64,000 nucleotides of DNA from RUG12461 sp045661345 (GCA_045661345.1 JAZRFM010000027.1:146890-210889), one strand, 5' to 3'; shown: positions 43,994 to 53,738, counted from the stretch's first letter. Numbers and translations are program-made. Notes: generated by a model not told the origin, from the sequence alone.

Positions 43994-44925
43994 GACAGTT
44001 TCTCCCTCCGTTCCGCGATCTCATAAAGCCGCATCTCAAAATCCTGCCGGTTCTTTTTTGCAATGGTATGCAGCGTCAGTCCGGCAAACAGCGACTGGAT
44101 CGCAGCCAGCATGGCGAACCCGCAGACAATCAGCGTGGGGAAATGGTTGACGAGCCCCGTCCTGCTGTAGTTGACCAGCACCGGGACCATGAAGATCACG
44201 GAAAGCACCGCCAGAATCCCGGCAATGATGCCGAAATACCTGAGAGGCCGGTATGTCCGGTACAGCGTACCGATGGTCATCAACACCTTCATACCGTCGG
44301 AATACGTATTGAGCTTGCTCTCCGACCCCTCCGGCCGGTCTCTGTAGTCGATCACGACGTTTTCCACAAACATATTCTTATCCGCCGCGTGAATGCTCAT
44401 CTCCGTCTCGATCTCAAAGCCCTTGCTGAGCACGGGGAAGCTTTTCACAAACTGATAGCTGAAGGCGCGGTACCCGGTCATGATGTCCTTGATCTCCGTA
44501 TTGAAGAAGGCATTGATGGTTCTGCGCACCAGGGAATTACCGAAGTTATGGAAGGGACGCTTGTTTTCCGAAAAATAGGTAGACGACAGGCGATCTCCCA
44601 CCACCATGTCCGCGTGCCGTTCGATCACCTTCTTCACCATTTCCGGTGCGGCCTCGGCGGGATAGGTGTCGTCCCCATCCGTCATGATATAGCACTCCGC
44701 GTCAATATCGCGAAACATCCGCCGGATCACGTTGCCCTTGCCCTGCTGATACTCATAACGCACGACGGCACCGGCTTTTCTTGCAAGCTCATCCGTGCCG
44801 TCCGTGGAATTATTATCATACACATAGATCGTCGCCTCCGGCAGGACTCTCTTAAAATCCGTGACGACCTTCTCCACTGTTTTGCTTTCGTTATAGCATG
44901 GGATCAAAACTGCGATCTTGTCCAT
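43990..44925 (-). CDS. Polyprenyl-phosphate sugar transferase (GT2, DPM1-like)
   Basis: 311 residues. GT2 domain with VLIPCYNESKTVEKV, YDNNSTDGT, and the metal site IMTDGDDTYPAE; ends with two membrane helices (about 225-280). This layout fits undecaprenyl-phosphate mannose- or glucose-type synthases that supply a lipid-linked sugar for extracytoplasmic transfer, matching the neighbouring large membrane protein as a possible GT-C user. ATG at 44925 heads a chain of overlapping genes (43990, 42137, 40893). Confidence 0.9.
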   Translation of the reverse strand: MDKIAVLIPCYNESKTVEKVVTDFKRVLPEATIYVYDNNSTDGTDELARKAGAVVRYEYQQGKGNVIRRMFRDIDAECYIMTDGDDTYPAEAAPEMVKKVIERHADMVVGDRLSSTYFSENKRPFHNFGNSLVRRTINAFFNTEIKDIMTGYRAFSYQFVKSFPVLSKGFEIETEMSIHAADKNMFVENVVIDYRDRPEGSESKLNTYSDGMKVLMTIGTLYRTYRPLRYFGIIAGILAVLSVIFMVPVLVNYSRTGLVNHFPTLIVCGFAMLAAIQSLFAGLTLHTIAKKNRQDFEMRLYEIAERREKLS

Positions 44926-44973
44926 TCTTCTCTCCTAATCGTATAACATCATAGCATAACGACATCCGGTGCG

Positions 44974-46371
44974 TCAAAAACGGAAGTAAATGAAAGGATT
45001 GTAGGTACCGGAGGCCAGCGTCACGAGGGACGCTGCAAAAATGAAGATACAGAAAAGAAACTCCGGCACGCTGTTTTTCCAGCGTTTTTTCAGACCCAGG
45101 CGTTCGCCGAGATTCCACTGCAGGATGCCGCAGCCAACGATGGCTGCCAGCAGCATCAAAATGGCACGGTTTGAGATCAGGGTGGAAACATCCGGGCCTC
45201 CGGTCATGTAGTGTAACGGCATGAGCATGCGCTTCACTACCCCTGCGAGATCCGCCATGCCGGTGTCCACGCGGAAAACCGCCCAGCCGAAAACAAACAC
45301 CAGGGGCATATAGATATGTCCGATCACGGGATGCCTGGTCATCCATTTCCCGTAAAACAGGCGTTCCAGCACCACCAGCACGCCGTAATAGAGACCCCAG
45401 ATCACGAAATTCCAGCTTGCGCCGTGCCACAAACCCGTCACGAAAAAGACGATCATGAGGTTTACGTAAGTACGGCCTGTCCCCTTGCGGTTACCCCCCA
45501 GGGGAATGTAAAGGTATTCCTTGAACCAGGAACCCAGGGAAATATGCCAGCGACGCCAGAACTCCCCTGCCGTCGTGGAAAGATACGGATAGTTGAAGTT
45601 TTCCAGGAAGTCAAAGCCGAACATTTTTCCGAGGCCGATGGCCATATCGGAATACCCGGAAAAATCGTAGTAGATCTGGAAGGTGTAGAGGATCGCGGCG
45701 ATCCAGGCGAGGGGACCCGTCAGCTGCTCCAGGGGAAGCGCATAGATTGCATCCGCGCTCTGGGCCAGGATATTGGCGATCAATGCTTTTTTTGCGAGAC
45801 CGTAAAGGAAGCGGCGGATGCCTTCCGCCGTTTTCTCCGGAGAGATCCTGCGCCGGTTGATCTGTTCATGCACGTCCACGTAGCGAACGATGGGACCCGC
45901 GATCAGCTGCGGAAAAAAAGAAATATAAAGCGCCACATGAAAAAAGTTATGCTCCGCCTTATATTTCCCGCGATAAAGATCGATCACATAGCTCATCGCC
46001 TGAAACGTAAAGAATGAAATACCGATGGGCAGCGCGATATCCCGGGGTGTGATCACTTCTCTTTTCGCGAGGTGATTCAGGATCTCCGTAAAAAAGTTGA
46101 AATACTTGAAATAAAAAAGGAGCGCCAGATTACAGATCACATTCAGCGCCAGCGGCAGCGGGTGCCGCTGCTTCTCAATCCACAAGCCGAACAGCCAGTT
46201 CATCGTGATGGAACAGAGCATCAGCAAAATATAGACCGGCTCGCCCCATGCGTAAAACAGGAGGCTGGCGATCAGCAGCAGAATATTATGTGTTTTTGGG
46301 GGCAGGATTCTGGTCAGGATAAATATGACCGGAAGAAATACCCATAAAAAAATCATGGAACTGAAAACCAT
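44974..46371 (-). CDS. MBOAT O-acyltransferase (AlgI/DltB family)
   Basis: 465 residues. Multi-pass membrane protein with FWRRWHISLGSWFKEYLYIP and the His-containing VTGLWHGASWNF. Closely similar to the 25208-26611 MBOAT, and both end in the same motif (TYNPFIYFRF). The start is the ATG at 46369-46371, giving MVFSSMIFLWVFLPVIF; GGAG is present but distant (about 13 bp), so a slightly different start is possible. It follows an SGNH protein gene by 28 bp, an apparent MBOAT-plus-acetyltransferase module. Confidence 0.92.
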   Translation of the reverse strand: MVFSSMIFLWVFLPVIFILTRILPPKTHNILLLIASLLFYAWGEPVYILLMLCSITMNWLFGLWIEKQRHPLPLALNVICNLALLFYFKYFNFFTEILNHLAKREVITPRDIALPIGISFFTFQAMSYVIDLYRGKYKAEHNFFHVALYISFFPQLIAGPIVRYVDVHEQINRRRISPEKTAEGIRRFLYGLAKKALIANILAQSADAIYALPLEQLTGPLAWIAAILYTFQIYYDFSGYSDMAIGLGKMFGFDFLENFNYPYLSTTAGEFWRRWHISLGSWFKEYLYIPLGGNRKGTGRTYVNLMIVFFVTGLWHGASWNFVIWGLYYGVLVVLERLFYGKWMTRHPVIGHIYMPLVFVFGWAVFRVDTGMADLAGVVKRMLMPLHYMTGGPDVSTLISNRAILMLLAAIVGCGILQWNLGERLGLKKRWKNSVPEFLFCIFIFAASLVTLASGTYNPFIYFRF

Positions 46372-46399
46372 GTTGCGTGTTTGCTCCTTTTCTACCTCT

Positions 46400-47269
46400 T
46401 CACTCCTCCGGGGAGTTGACACCCTCCGAAATGGTGTTGACCCAGAGGGCAATGCCCTCGGGATCCGTCGGATGTACCTGGCAGTTACCGGTTGCGGCTG
46501 CTCCCTCATCCAGGATGATCTTCTTCGGATCCCCTGCTGCTACAGCCTTTGCCCAGTCAATGACATGCCACCCGTCATATTTCTTCGCAGCTTCGCGGAT
46601 CACCCGGTTATTCTCATCATACACCGACGGATTGTACAGATCGTACCCCGTCACGAGATACACCTCCCGGTCTCCCGTAATGTCATGGAGCTTTTCAAAC
46701 ATCTCCGGGGTCAGGGTATTCATCGAAAGCGCTGCCACATTATTCGTACCGAGAGCAAATACCACGCGGTCTCTGAGCCGTCCCTCGGTTTCCAGGATCT
46801 TCGCCAGCTCCAGCCCGCAGGGGTTGGTTTCCACGGTATAGTCCACGGTTTTCCCGTACATGGAGTGAATCTCCACACCGGGAAGTGCCTTTTCCATCTG
46901 ATCCTTGGTCATGCGGGAGATGGAATCCCCGATAATGGTCAAATCCTCAAAGGCCGATTCCTTCCCGGCATCACCCGTATCGCCCAGCTGTACACCGGAA
47001 CCGCCCGCTTCCATGGCCGTTTCCGTCCCCTGACTTCCCGCCTCATCCACGGAAGATGCCGCCCCGGTCTGTTCCGCCCTTCTCTCCTTTTCCCGTTCTG
47101 CCGCTGCCGCAAGGATGGACTGCATATCCTCCCCCTTTTCCTGCACGACGCCTGCCGTCGCGCCCGGAGCCGCATTCCTTTCTTTTGTCAGCACGCCGAT
47201 ATAGATCAGCCCGATCACAATGGTCACTGCCTCTAAAATCGCAATCACCGCAAGTACGGATTTTTTCAT
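46400..47269 (-). CDS. Membrane-anchored SGNH acetyltransferase-like protein
   Basis: 289 residues: membrane helix (about 4-26), Ala/Glu-rich linker, then an SGNH domain like the C-terminal domain of OatA-type enzymes, with IIGDSISRM (Asp115-Ser116), ALGTNN and the C-terminal VHPTDPEG (catalytic-type Asp/His region). It probably accepts acetyl from the MBOAT encoded next to it. Start ATG at 47267-47269 follows GGAGGAAAG, a strong site; an upstream in-frame start is less likely. Repeat copy 3 begins about 15 bp upstream. Confidence 0.85.
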   Translation of the reverse strand: MKKSVLAVIAILEAVTIVIGLIYIGVLTKERNAAPGATAGVVQEKGEDMQSILAAAAEREKERRAEQTGAASSVDEAGSQGTETAMEAGGSGVQLGDTGDAGKESAFEDLTIIGDSISRMTKDQMEKALPGVEIHSMYGKTVDYTVETNPCGLELAKILETEGRLRDRVVFALGTNNVAALSMNTLTPEMFEKLHDITGDREVYLVTGYDLYNPSVYDENNRVIREAAKKYDGWHVIDWAKAVAAGDPKKIILDEGAAATGNCQVHPTDPEGIALWVNTISEGVNSPEE

Positions 47270-47284
47270 CTTTCCTCCTATATA

Positions 47285-47739
47285 CCGGTAGTTTAACTCC
47301 TGCCCTCCCGCTGACATGTCCGCCCCCTCCGGGCGCCCGCTGGCTTTTCACAAGCACATCGGAACTGCACATGCTCGCTCACAAAGCATTCCGTTGTGCT
47401 TGTGACCAGCCGCCGGGCGCCCTGGGTCTCGATCCGGCATGGCGGGTTGCATGGAAATGTAAGCGAACAGTTCATGAGGGGCTTGGATTCTCTTAGCAGT
47501 TGCTTCTGTGTCAGCAAGCCTGAGCCATGGAAGGCGAGGGCAGGTTCCTCCACGCCCGGATGGCGTGTAGGAACCGGTTGCGTACGGTCGAAGCAATCTG
47601 GCGCAAATGCTTAGAGAAGCCAGGTCCCGAAATGAGTGAGCGTCATTTTCATACAACCTGACATGCCGGGAGGGCACAGGGAGCCCGGCAGGGAGCGGGC
47701 GGGCAATCGTCCGGGGGCAGGGGAGTAAACACCCGTTTA
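47285..47739. repeat. Dispersed modular repeat, copy 3
   Basis: About 455 bp between the SGNH gene and an AlgX-like gene. Left end GGTAGTTTAACTCC and right end GGGGAGTAAACACCCG are imperfect inverted repeats. The left third matches copy 1 inverted; the right two-thirds match copy 2. The outer stem pairs 47480-47503 with 47602-47625, and the inner hairpin repeats GGTTCCT...AGGAACC. The right terminus supplies the TAA stop codon of the AlgX-like gene. Crossing open frames are judged spurious. Confidence 0.85.
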
Positions 47740-48891
47740 GTCCTGCAGCCAGCTGTAGTGGAACGACGTATCCACGCCGAGGTGGAAGGCCGGGCTCTGC
47801 ATCAGAATAATCGCGTCCGGATGGGTGCCCTCGATGTATTCCTTTGAGAGGTTCTCCGGATAATAGGCCTCCAGCACGTCAAAGTTTTGCACTGACAGGA
47901 TCAGGAAGGGATTTACCACTTTCCCGGAGGAATCACAGATCATCATGATCCGGGCGTCATTGTCCGCGCGCTCATTCAGAAAAGTGCTGAAGGAATACTC
48001 AAAAATCGAATCATAAAGATGCTGCGGACGACCGGGGGTGATGCGATCCGGCCGCACAACCACGTCCGTAAAGGATCCCTCGGCACCGTCAAAAGGACGG
48101 AAAAGCAGGGTCTCAAAATCCGGTGTCAGCACATCGATCCCCTCCGTTCCGGAAAAGAGCTTTCCGGTGCGCTGTCCGTAGGAACCGACGATTGCGTTGT
48201 CATAATAGGTATCCGTGTAGCTGCCTATGTCCGTTAGTTTCGGATCTACCGGTACGCCGGCTTCGCTGCGCAGCCACTCCGCAATTTTCGTATAGGCAAA
48301 GAAGCCGCCCGGCATGGTCCAGTGATGATCCGTCTTAAAAAAATAGTCGTACTGGTTATAACCGGCATCATAAAAGGCCTGACGCATATCGAGAAAGGGG
48401 ACGCCACGTTCCTGCAGGCGTGAAAGAAAGAAATCCAGATTCTCATTTGTGTTGTCCACATAGCCGGTGGGGAGGGCTTTATCGAATTTGGAAATCTTGT
48501 CCGGAACCGCGACATAAAGAAATGGCACGTCCCGTTTCTTCAGGTATTCGTACAGATAGGCCACGTCATCCGCTTCCGCAAGGAGCCTGTCCTCTGCGAT
48601 GGCAACATGGGGAATCGCCAGATGTCCGTTTTTTAAGCGCACCACGTCATTCATCTCGGGGGTTCCCAACAGCCGCTGGATGCCGCCGTTCAGGTCGATC
48701 AGCGTTTCCTTCCCGAAGAAACAGGTCATGTATTCGGTTTCATTCTTTTTTCCGAGATCCGGGATCCATTCCTCATTGTAGGTCACGTCGTTCACGTAGT
48801 AGTCCACATACTTGAAATCCGTGATGACCGCAAACACGATCAATGCAGCGAGAAAGATCACAGCCAGGATCTTACTTTGGATACCTTTCAT
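47737..48891 (-). CDS. AlgX/DHHW-like acetyltransferase-type protein
   Basis: 384 residues with one N-terminal membrane helix (about 7-25) and an extracytoplasmic domain bearing the DHHW motif TDHHW (Asp188, His189, His190) and CDSSGKVVN as nucleophile segment. Same broad family as the 23736-24857 protein but divergent. The start overlaps the stop of the vWA gene by 4 bp (ATGA), placing it as the last gene of the phosphosignalling run. Its last codon is followed at once by the terminus of repeat copy 3, which provides the stop. Family role: O-acetylation of exported glycan. Confidence 0.85.
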   Translation of the reverse strand: MKGIQSKILAVIFLAALIVFAVITDFKYVDYYVNDVTYNEEWIPDLGKKNETEYMTCFFGKETLIDLNGGIQRLLGTPEMNDVVRLKNGHLAIPHVAIAEDRLLAEADDVAYLYEYLKKRDVPFLYVAVPDKISKFDKALPTGYVDNTNENLDFFLSRLQERGVPFLDMRQAFYDAGYNQYDYFFKTDHHWTMPGGFFAYTKIAEWLRSEAGVPVDPKLTDIGSYTDTYYDNAIVGSYGQRTGKLFSGTEGIDVLTPDFETLLFRPFDGAEGSFTDVVVRPDRITPGRPQHLYDSIFEYSFSTFLNERADNDARIMMICDSSGKVVNPFLILSVQNFDVLEAYYPENLSKEYIEGTHPDAIILMQSPAFHLGVDTSFHYSWLQD

Positions 48892-49871
48892 TTTTTCAAT
48901 TTCCGGAATCTGTCCGAAAGAGATTGCTTCGCCCTGTTGATTTCATCCATGCTCTGTCTGTCCGCGCGTGTCAGGGCGATCAGCCCGATCACGGCTCCCG
49001 CAGCGATGAGAATAATGAGAAATACCAGCCAGGGGCTGGGCCCGGGTTTTTTCGGTTTCTGAGCAGGTACATCTCCGTCTCCGATCCCCGTGATCCGACC
49101 TGCGATGGCGGCGAACAGATCTCCGATCTGATCCGGACGCTCTGCCTCAAAGGCATATTCATGTGAAGAAGACAGATCCTCCACGGTCTTACGGAAAAAC
49201 CGGGCGATGTCCTGTCCGTCCTCCGGCATCCCTTCCATCGTCTGAAACAGCCCGATTGCATAAAGATTTCCGTAGGTTTTCACAATGTTTGCCGTGTCAT
49301 AAGCCGTGTTCGCGTAGGCGTAGAGATTGACACCCGTATCGCTGCTCTCCCAGTCACTTCCAATCGTACTGGCATCATAATGACCCTCGTAATTGTAGGA
49401 TCCACAGTCCGTCATGCCGGTGGTATAAAGGATCACGCTCTTTTTTGCATCCTCCGGGATCTCCGTCAGCATGAGGCCCGCCGCGGCAAGGCCTTCTGCG
49501 ATACTCCGATCCCGTGTGCCTGTCTCAAGACCGTTTACGGCCTGCTTCATCCGGTTGACGTCGTTTGTAAAGTCCAGCACCGTCTCCGCCACATCGTCAT
49601 AAGCCACAATGGCGACGTAATAGTTCCCGGGGGCCTTTTTCAAACGATCAAAGAACGAAGATGCCGCTTTTTTCACATCGTCGATGGCCGTATCCGCTTC
49701 ATAGATCACCTGCCCCTGCACTGTAAAGGTCTCGGTACCGGAAACATCCAGCACCAGCACAATGTAATCCGCATCCGCTCCGGATGTCTTTGCAAACACC
49801 GGCATACTCATCAAAAGAATGCAGATCGCACTGATCAGGACGGCAGTGATTGTTCTCGTCATTCGTCTCAT
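48888..49871 (-). CDS. Secreted/membrane vWA protein
   Basis: 327 residues: signal-like helix (about 6-27, ending VFAKTSG), vWA domain (about 35-255) with MIDAS-type DVSGT (42-46; the final Thr instead of Ser) and YTTGMTD, then one C-terminal membrane helix (about 275-300) and a basic cytoplasmic tail (RFRKLKK). The ATG at 49871 lies 16 bp past the kinase stop with GGAG present at somewhat long spacing; an upstream in-frame start would overlap the kinase gene. Probably displays the vWA domain outside the cell; partner unknown. Confidence 0.83.
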   Translation of the reverse strand: MRRMTRTITAVLISAICILLMSMPVFAKTSGADADYIVLVLDVSGTETFTVQGQVIYEADTAIDDVKKAASSFFDRLKKAPGNYYVAIVAYDDVAETVLDFTNDVNRMKQAVNGLETGTRDRSIAEGLAAAGLMLTEIPEDAKKSVILYTTGMTDCGSYNYEGHYDASTIGSDWESSDTGVNLYAYANTAYDTANIVKTYGNLYAIGLFQTMEGMPEDGQDIARFFRKTVEDLSSSHEYAFEAERPDQIGDLFAAIAGRITGIGDGDVPAQKPKKPGPSPWLVFLIILIAAGAVIGLIALTRADRQSMDEINRAKQSLSDRFRKLKK

Positions 49872-49887
49872 GGGGATTCGTCTCTCC

Positions 49888-51981
49888 TTAATATTGCGCA
49901 CGGAATTCCTCATAGGTCATGTAATTGTTTGTATCCCAGTGATTCCGGTAATCGCTGAATGCAGCCATCCGGTAGAGGCATTCCGCCACATACTCTTTCT
50001 GGATCGCCTCCTCCTGCGTGGCACTCTCGGTGGGATAAGTAAACCACATCCGCATAACGGATTGCGGACTCGCCCAGTCTTCAAAGGCCACCAGAATCCG
50101 GTGGGTGTAACCGTCACGGGTGCCCTCCAGACACATCACCCCGTCATTCCCCGGCGCGCGAATGATATTGACGTCGTTGAGGCATTGTCCATATAAGGTC
50201 ACGAGGTCTGTCAGGTAGTTTGTCACGGACATGTTGTCATACTCTTCATATTCCCAGAGTGTACAGTCCAGGGTCGTCCCCTTGGAGCCATAATAGCCGA
50301 TCTCCGCTTTGATGGCCGTATGGAGATTGTCATTTTCACAGTATCCGCCGCTGATATCCTGGGCATGACAGTAGAGGAAATTATACAGTCCCCAGCCCTC
50401 ATTCTTTTCTTCCCAGGGGGCATTGTGGTACTCATAAGTCATGGAGTAAAACAGCTCCGCCGGGAAATAATAGTCAAAATAAATCCCCTGCTCCTGCATA
50501 CGGGCGTCGTTAAAGGCATACGACGGCGGATACAGGGCATTCTCATAATTCTCCACCGTCCCGTCATAAATGAAGACATTGGGCGTCTCATCAGGCGGAA
50601 CCGCATATTGCCATGACCGCTCCGGAATCGGGACAAAAGCTGCTTCCTCCGCTGCTGCTTCCGCGGGAGCCTCCTCTGCTTCCGGGATATCTTCCGCCAC
50701 ATCCTCTGCCGGTGCCGCCTCCTCTGCAGCCGCTTCCGCCGCTGTCACATCCGCTGCAGACTCTGCAACCGCTCTTGCCAGTCTGCCCCGCATGACGAAA
50801 ACCCCCACGACGATCAGCAGGACAACCAGTGCGCCGGCACCCGCAAGCACCGGGATCAGGATTTTCATATTGACACCGTTCTGCTGCTTCGGCGCTGCCT
50901 CCGGCGGACGATAGGATGTGTTCAAAGCAGCAGATCCCGCTGTCTGTCCTGCCGTGGTCACGCCCACTGTGGCACTGCCCGCCACTGTCATGGATACGCG
51001 TTCGATCCCGGCATAAATATCCTGATAAAACTCTTCTATGGTCTGATAGCGCTGTTCCGCATAGACCGCAAGCGCTTTCAGCAGCGCCTGCTCCGCTTTG
51101 GGGCGGATCGCCACACCAAGGGCGCTGGGCCTTTGCAGCTCATCGTTACGGATCCGCTCCGCCGCTTCCGGCGGGGTAATCCCCGTGATACATTTATAAA
51201 TCGTACCCGCCAGGGCGTAGATATCGGTCCAGGGACCCTGTACACCCTTGCTGCGGTACTGTTCCTCCGGCGCATAGCCGTGTTTTAACATCACAGACAG
51301 ACTCTTTTCACCGCTCTCGGTATAGTCTCTGGCGGCACCGAAGTCCATGAGCTTCATCTTTCCATCCGGCATGAGGCGGATATTGTCCGGGCTGATGTCG
51401 CGGTGAACGATGCCCTGCCGGTGCACTTCTCCGAGAGACAGGATCACCGGTTCGAGACCTGTCATCAGCCAGTCGATATTCACCTTGCCGCCCTGGGATT
51501 TCACATAGTTTTTCAGATCCGTCCCTTCCAGATATTCCAGAATGATGTAGGCCGTATTGTTTTCCTGGAAGAAGTCCTTCACACCGACTACACCGGACAG
51601 GTGGGAGCATTTCGCCAGGCTCCGTGCCTCTTTGATAAAGCTCTCCTGCCATTTCTGCACCGCCTGCATATTGGCGCCGGCATAGGCTGTCACGGCTGTG
51701 GTGTGCATGGCTTCGCGGGTCACGAATCCGTTCGGGTAAAACTCCTTGATGGCCACCTTCATCTCCAGGTTCAGATCAAACCCGATATAGGTGATCCCGA
51801 AGCCTCCCTCCCCCAGCACATCGCCGATGATGTACTTTCCCGCCAGGATCGTCAGGGGTTTCAGCTGATGGGTGACCTCGCTCATCTGATCGAGGGGCTT
51901 GCCGCAATAATCGCAGAACTTTTTCTGCGCTCTGTCTTTTACCTCACACAGGCAGTGCGGGCATAACTGATTGATGTCCAT
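49888..51981 (-). CDS. Zinc-ribbon Ser/Thr protein kinase, membrane-spanning
   Basis: 697 residues. N-terminal zinc ribbon (C7, C10, C23, C26), Hanks-type kinase (about 48-330: glycine loop GEGGFG 57-62, Lys79, HRD 193-195, DFG 213-215), a linker, one membrane helix (about 373-398), an Ala/Glu-rich stretch, and an extracytoplasmic domain of about 240 residues without recognised family. Catalytic motif HRDISPDN has Ser where many kinases have Lys. Surrounded by PP2C phosphatase and FHA genes, so it should phosphorylate Thr/Ser read by those FHA domains. Extracellular sensor domain could detect wall or glycan state. Confidence 0.93.
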   Translation of the reverse strand: MDINQLCPHCLCEVKDRAQKKFCDYCGKPLDQMSEVTHQLKPLTILAGKYIIGDVLGEGGFGITYIGFDLNLEMKVAIKEFYPNGFVTREAMHTTAVTAYAGANMQAVQKWQESFIKEARSLAKCSHLSGVVGVKDFFQENNTAYIILEYLEGTDLKNYVKSQGGKVNIDWLMTGLEPVILSLGEVHRQGIVHRDISPDNIRLMPDGKMKLMDFGAARDYTESGEKSLSVMLKHGYAPEEQYRSKGVQGPWTDIYALAGTIYKCITGITPPEAAERIRNDELQRPSALGVAIRPKAEQALLKALAVYAEQRYQTIEEFYQDIYAGIERVSMTVAGSATVGVTTAGQTAGSAALNTSYRPPEAAPKQQNGVNMKILIPVLAGAGALVVLLIVVGVFVMRGRLARAVAESAADVTAAEAAAEEAAPAEDVAEDIPEAEEAPAEAAAEEAAFVPIPERSWQYAVPPDETPNVFIYDGTVENYENALYPPSYAFNDARMQEQGIYFDYYFPAELFYSMTYEYHNAPWEEKNEGWGLYNFLYCHAQDISGGYCENDNLHTAIKAEIGYYGSKGTTLDCTLWEYEEYDNMSVTNYLTDLVTLYGQCLNDVNIIRAPGNDGVMCLEGTRDGYTHRILVAFEDWASPQSVMRMWFTYPTESATQEEAIQKEYVAECLYRMAAFSDYRNHWDTNNYMTYEEFRAQY

Positions 51982-52002
51982 AATCCGTTTCCTTCTCCGG
52001 TT

Positions 52003-53694
52003 TTATTTCCAGGTAATCCGATATTCGTAAGAGCCAAGCAGAATGATATCATCCTGATGAAGCTCAAAGTTCCCTTCGATGGGCACGCCGTTCACAAATG
52101 TCCCGTTGGTGGAGCCCTCATCTTTGATCATCACCATGCCATCCTTCCTGAGAAGCGAGCAGTGAAGCCCGGAAAGAGCCGTATCTGAAATCGGTAAAGA
52201 CGCCTTGGATGCGCTCCGCCCGATGGTGATCTGATCCGTGAGACTGAGCTCGAAGCTCTTTTCCTCCCCTTTTCCCATACGAAACAGGGTGATCTGACAG
52301 GGCTTGCCGCCGGCCTTTGCGGAGGTCTCTTTGGCAGCACTGTCCAGACCGACCGTCCGGCTGTTCCCAAATCCTGTACCGCCTGCCGCCCCCTGTGTCA
52401 CGGAAAGATCGTCCTGCATACCGCCGCCCATTTGCATCCCTCCGCCGGGCTGCATCCCGGGGCTGTCCTCCGGCATGGTCTGCTGTTTTTTCCGCAGGAA
52501 CAGGAACAGAAGCAAAAACAGTGCCAGCGCTGCAATCACCACAATCACAATGATCAGATAAAAGGTCTTTGCAGGAAGTCCCAGGATCATCTGCTCCTGC
52601 GGCACTTCCACGACTTCCGTCTCAGGTTCCGGCGTACTCTCCGGCACAGGCTCCGGGATCCTTGCTTCAAGCTTCTCCACTTCCTGCCGGATGATCTTGA
52701 TATCACTCTCCGGAACATTGACGGAATCCTCCGCGGTCTCTCCCGCCGCATCGGAGACGCTGATCTTCAATGCCACTTCCTTACCGGATACATCACAGTC
52801 CGAAAGATCGCCGGATACCACGAGGGAGCTGTTCACAGCCTCCGCGATGGACGATGCGATGGTCTCATCCGTCCCGTCGGAAAGTGCCGGCGCAAAATGC
52901 TTTCCGCCGGAAGACATCCTTGCAAAGCTACCGAGAATCTTCGCCATCTCTCTGGCATTTTCATTGTCCGCACTCTTCAGAAGCGCCACCGTAAAAACCG
53001 GGATATGGCTTTCTCTCACTGCGGTCTCCGCTTCACCCTGCGTGATTCCTGTTGCCTGATCGTCGGCTCCGTCGGAAAAGATCAAAAGACACCGTTTTCT
53101 TGCCACATCGTTGGAGGTTTTTAAGGTCTCCAGCTCCTGCACGATCCCGTAATACAGATTCGTATCCTCCTTCGTCAGTGTCAGGGCATCTGCCGCTGCC
53201 CCGATCTCCGCAGGATCCGACATAAACGCCGTCGAAACCAGTTCGTTCCCCATGGTTGTAATGGAAATCGTATCCCCCGGTTTTTTCTTCGCGGCCAGAT
53301 CCTTGATGATGGTCTTCGCTTCATCGATCCTGTCCTGACTCATGGAACCGGACACATCCACCACGCACCGGTAGGAAACCGGAGTCCCCTCCTCCTGGAG
53401 TGTTTTCACGTCGTTCGCTTCCATCTCGTTTGCGCCGAACAGGATCCTGACATCCTGAGGCTGCACCTGAAAGCCCGCTCCGCGGTTATGATTCAGATAT
53501 AACTTCAGCAGACCGTCCTGAGCCGCGTACTGATCCAGCCTGACCTGCAGCGCCTCCTCAGTCTCCGCTGCCGCATCCGCGGTATCCGCCGCCGGTGTGG
53601 CGGCTTCCTCCGCAAATACCGGAACTGTCATGCAAATCGACAGCAGCATGGCCAGCAACAGCGCCGCTCCTCTTCTTCCCTTTTTCATCTTCAT
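52003..53694 (-). CDS. vWA - membrane helix - FHA protein
   Basis: 563 residues: signal peptide (about 8-28), external vWA domain (about 107-300) with MIDAS DVSGS (113-117), a Pro/Glu linker, one membrane helix (377-400), a Gly/Met-rich cytoplasmic linker, and a C-terminal FHA domain (about 485-562) with IGRSASKA, SGLHCSL and GSTNGTFVNG. It can link an external ligand to phosphothreonine recognition inside the cell. Start ATG 53692-53694 follows GAGGAGCAGG. Cytoplasmic linker carries possible phosphosites but no clear TxxD pattern. Confidence 0.92.
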   Translation of the reverse strand: MKMKKGRRGAALLLAMLLSICMTVPVFAEEAATPAADTADAAAETEEALQVRLDQYAAQDGLLKLYLNHNRGAGFQVQPQDVRILFGANEMEANDVKTLQEEGTPVSYRCVVDVSGSMSQDRIDEAKTIIKDLAAKKKPGDTISITTMGNELVSTAFMSDPAEIGAAADALTLTKEDTNLYYGIVQELETLKTSNDVARKRCLLIFSDGADDQATGITQGEAETAVRESHIPVFTVALLKSADNENAREMAKILGSFARMSSGGKHFAPALSDGTDETIASSIAEAVNSSLVVSGDLSDCDVSGKEVALKISVSDAAGETAEDSVNVPESDIKIIRQEVEKLEARIPEPVPESTPEPETEVVEVPQEQMILGLPAKTFYLIIVIVVIAALALFLLLFLFLRKKQQTMPEDSPGMQPGGGMQMGGGMQDDLSVTQGAAGGTGFGNSRTVGLDSAAKETSAKAGGKPCQITLFRMGKGEEKSFELSLTDQITIGRSASKASLPISDTALSGLHCSLLRKDGMVMIKDEGSTNGTFVNGVPIEGNFELHQDDIILLGSYEYRITWK

Positions 53695-53738
53695 AAAACC
53701 TGCTCCTCTGTTTCTCTTTTGTTGTCTCATCTTTTGGC

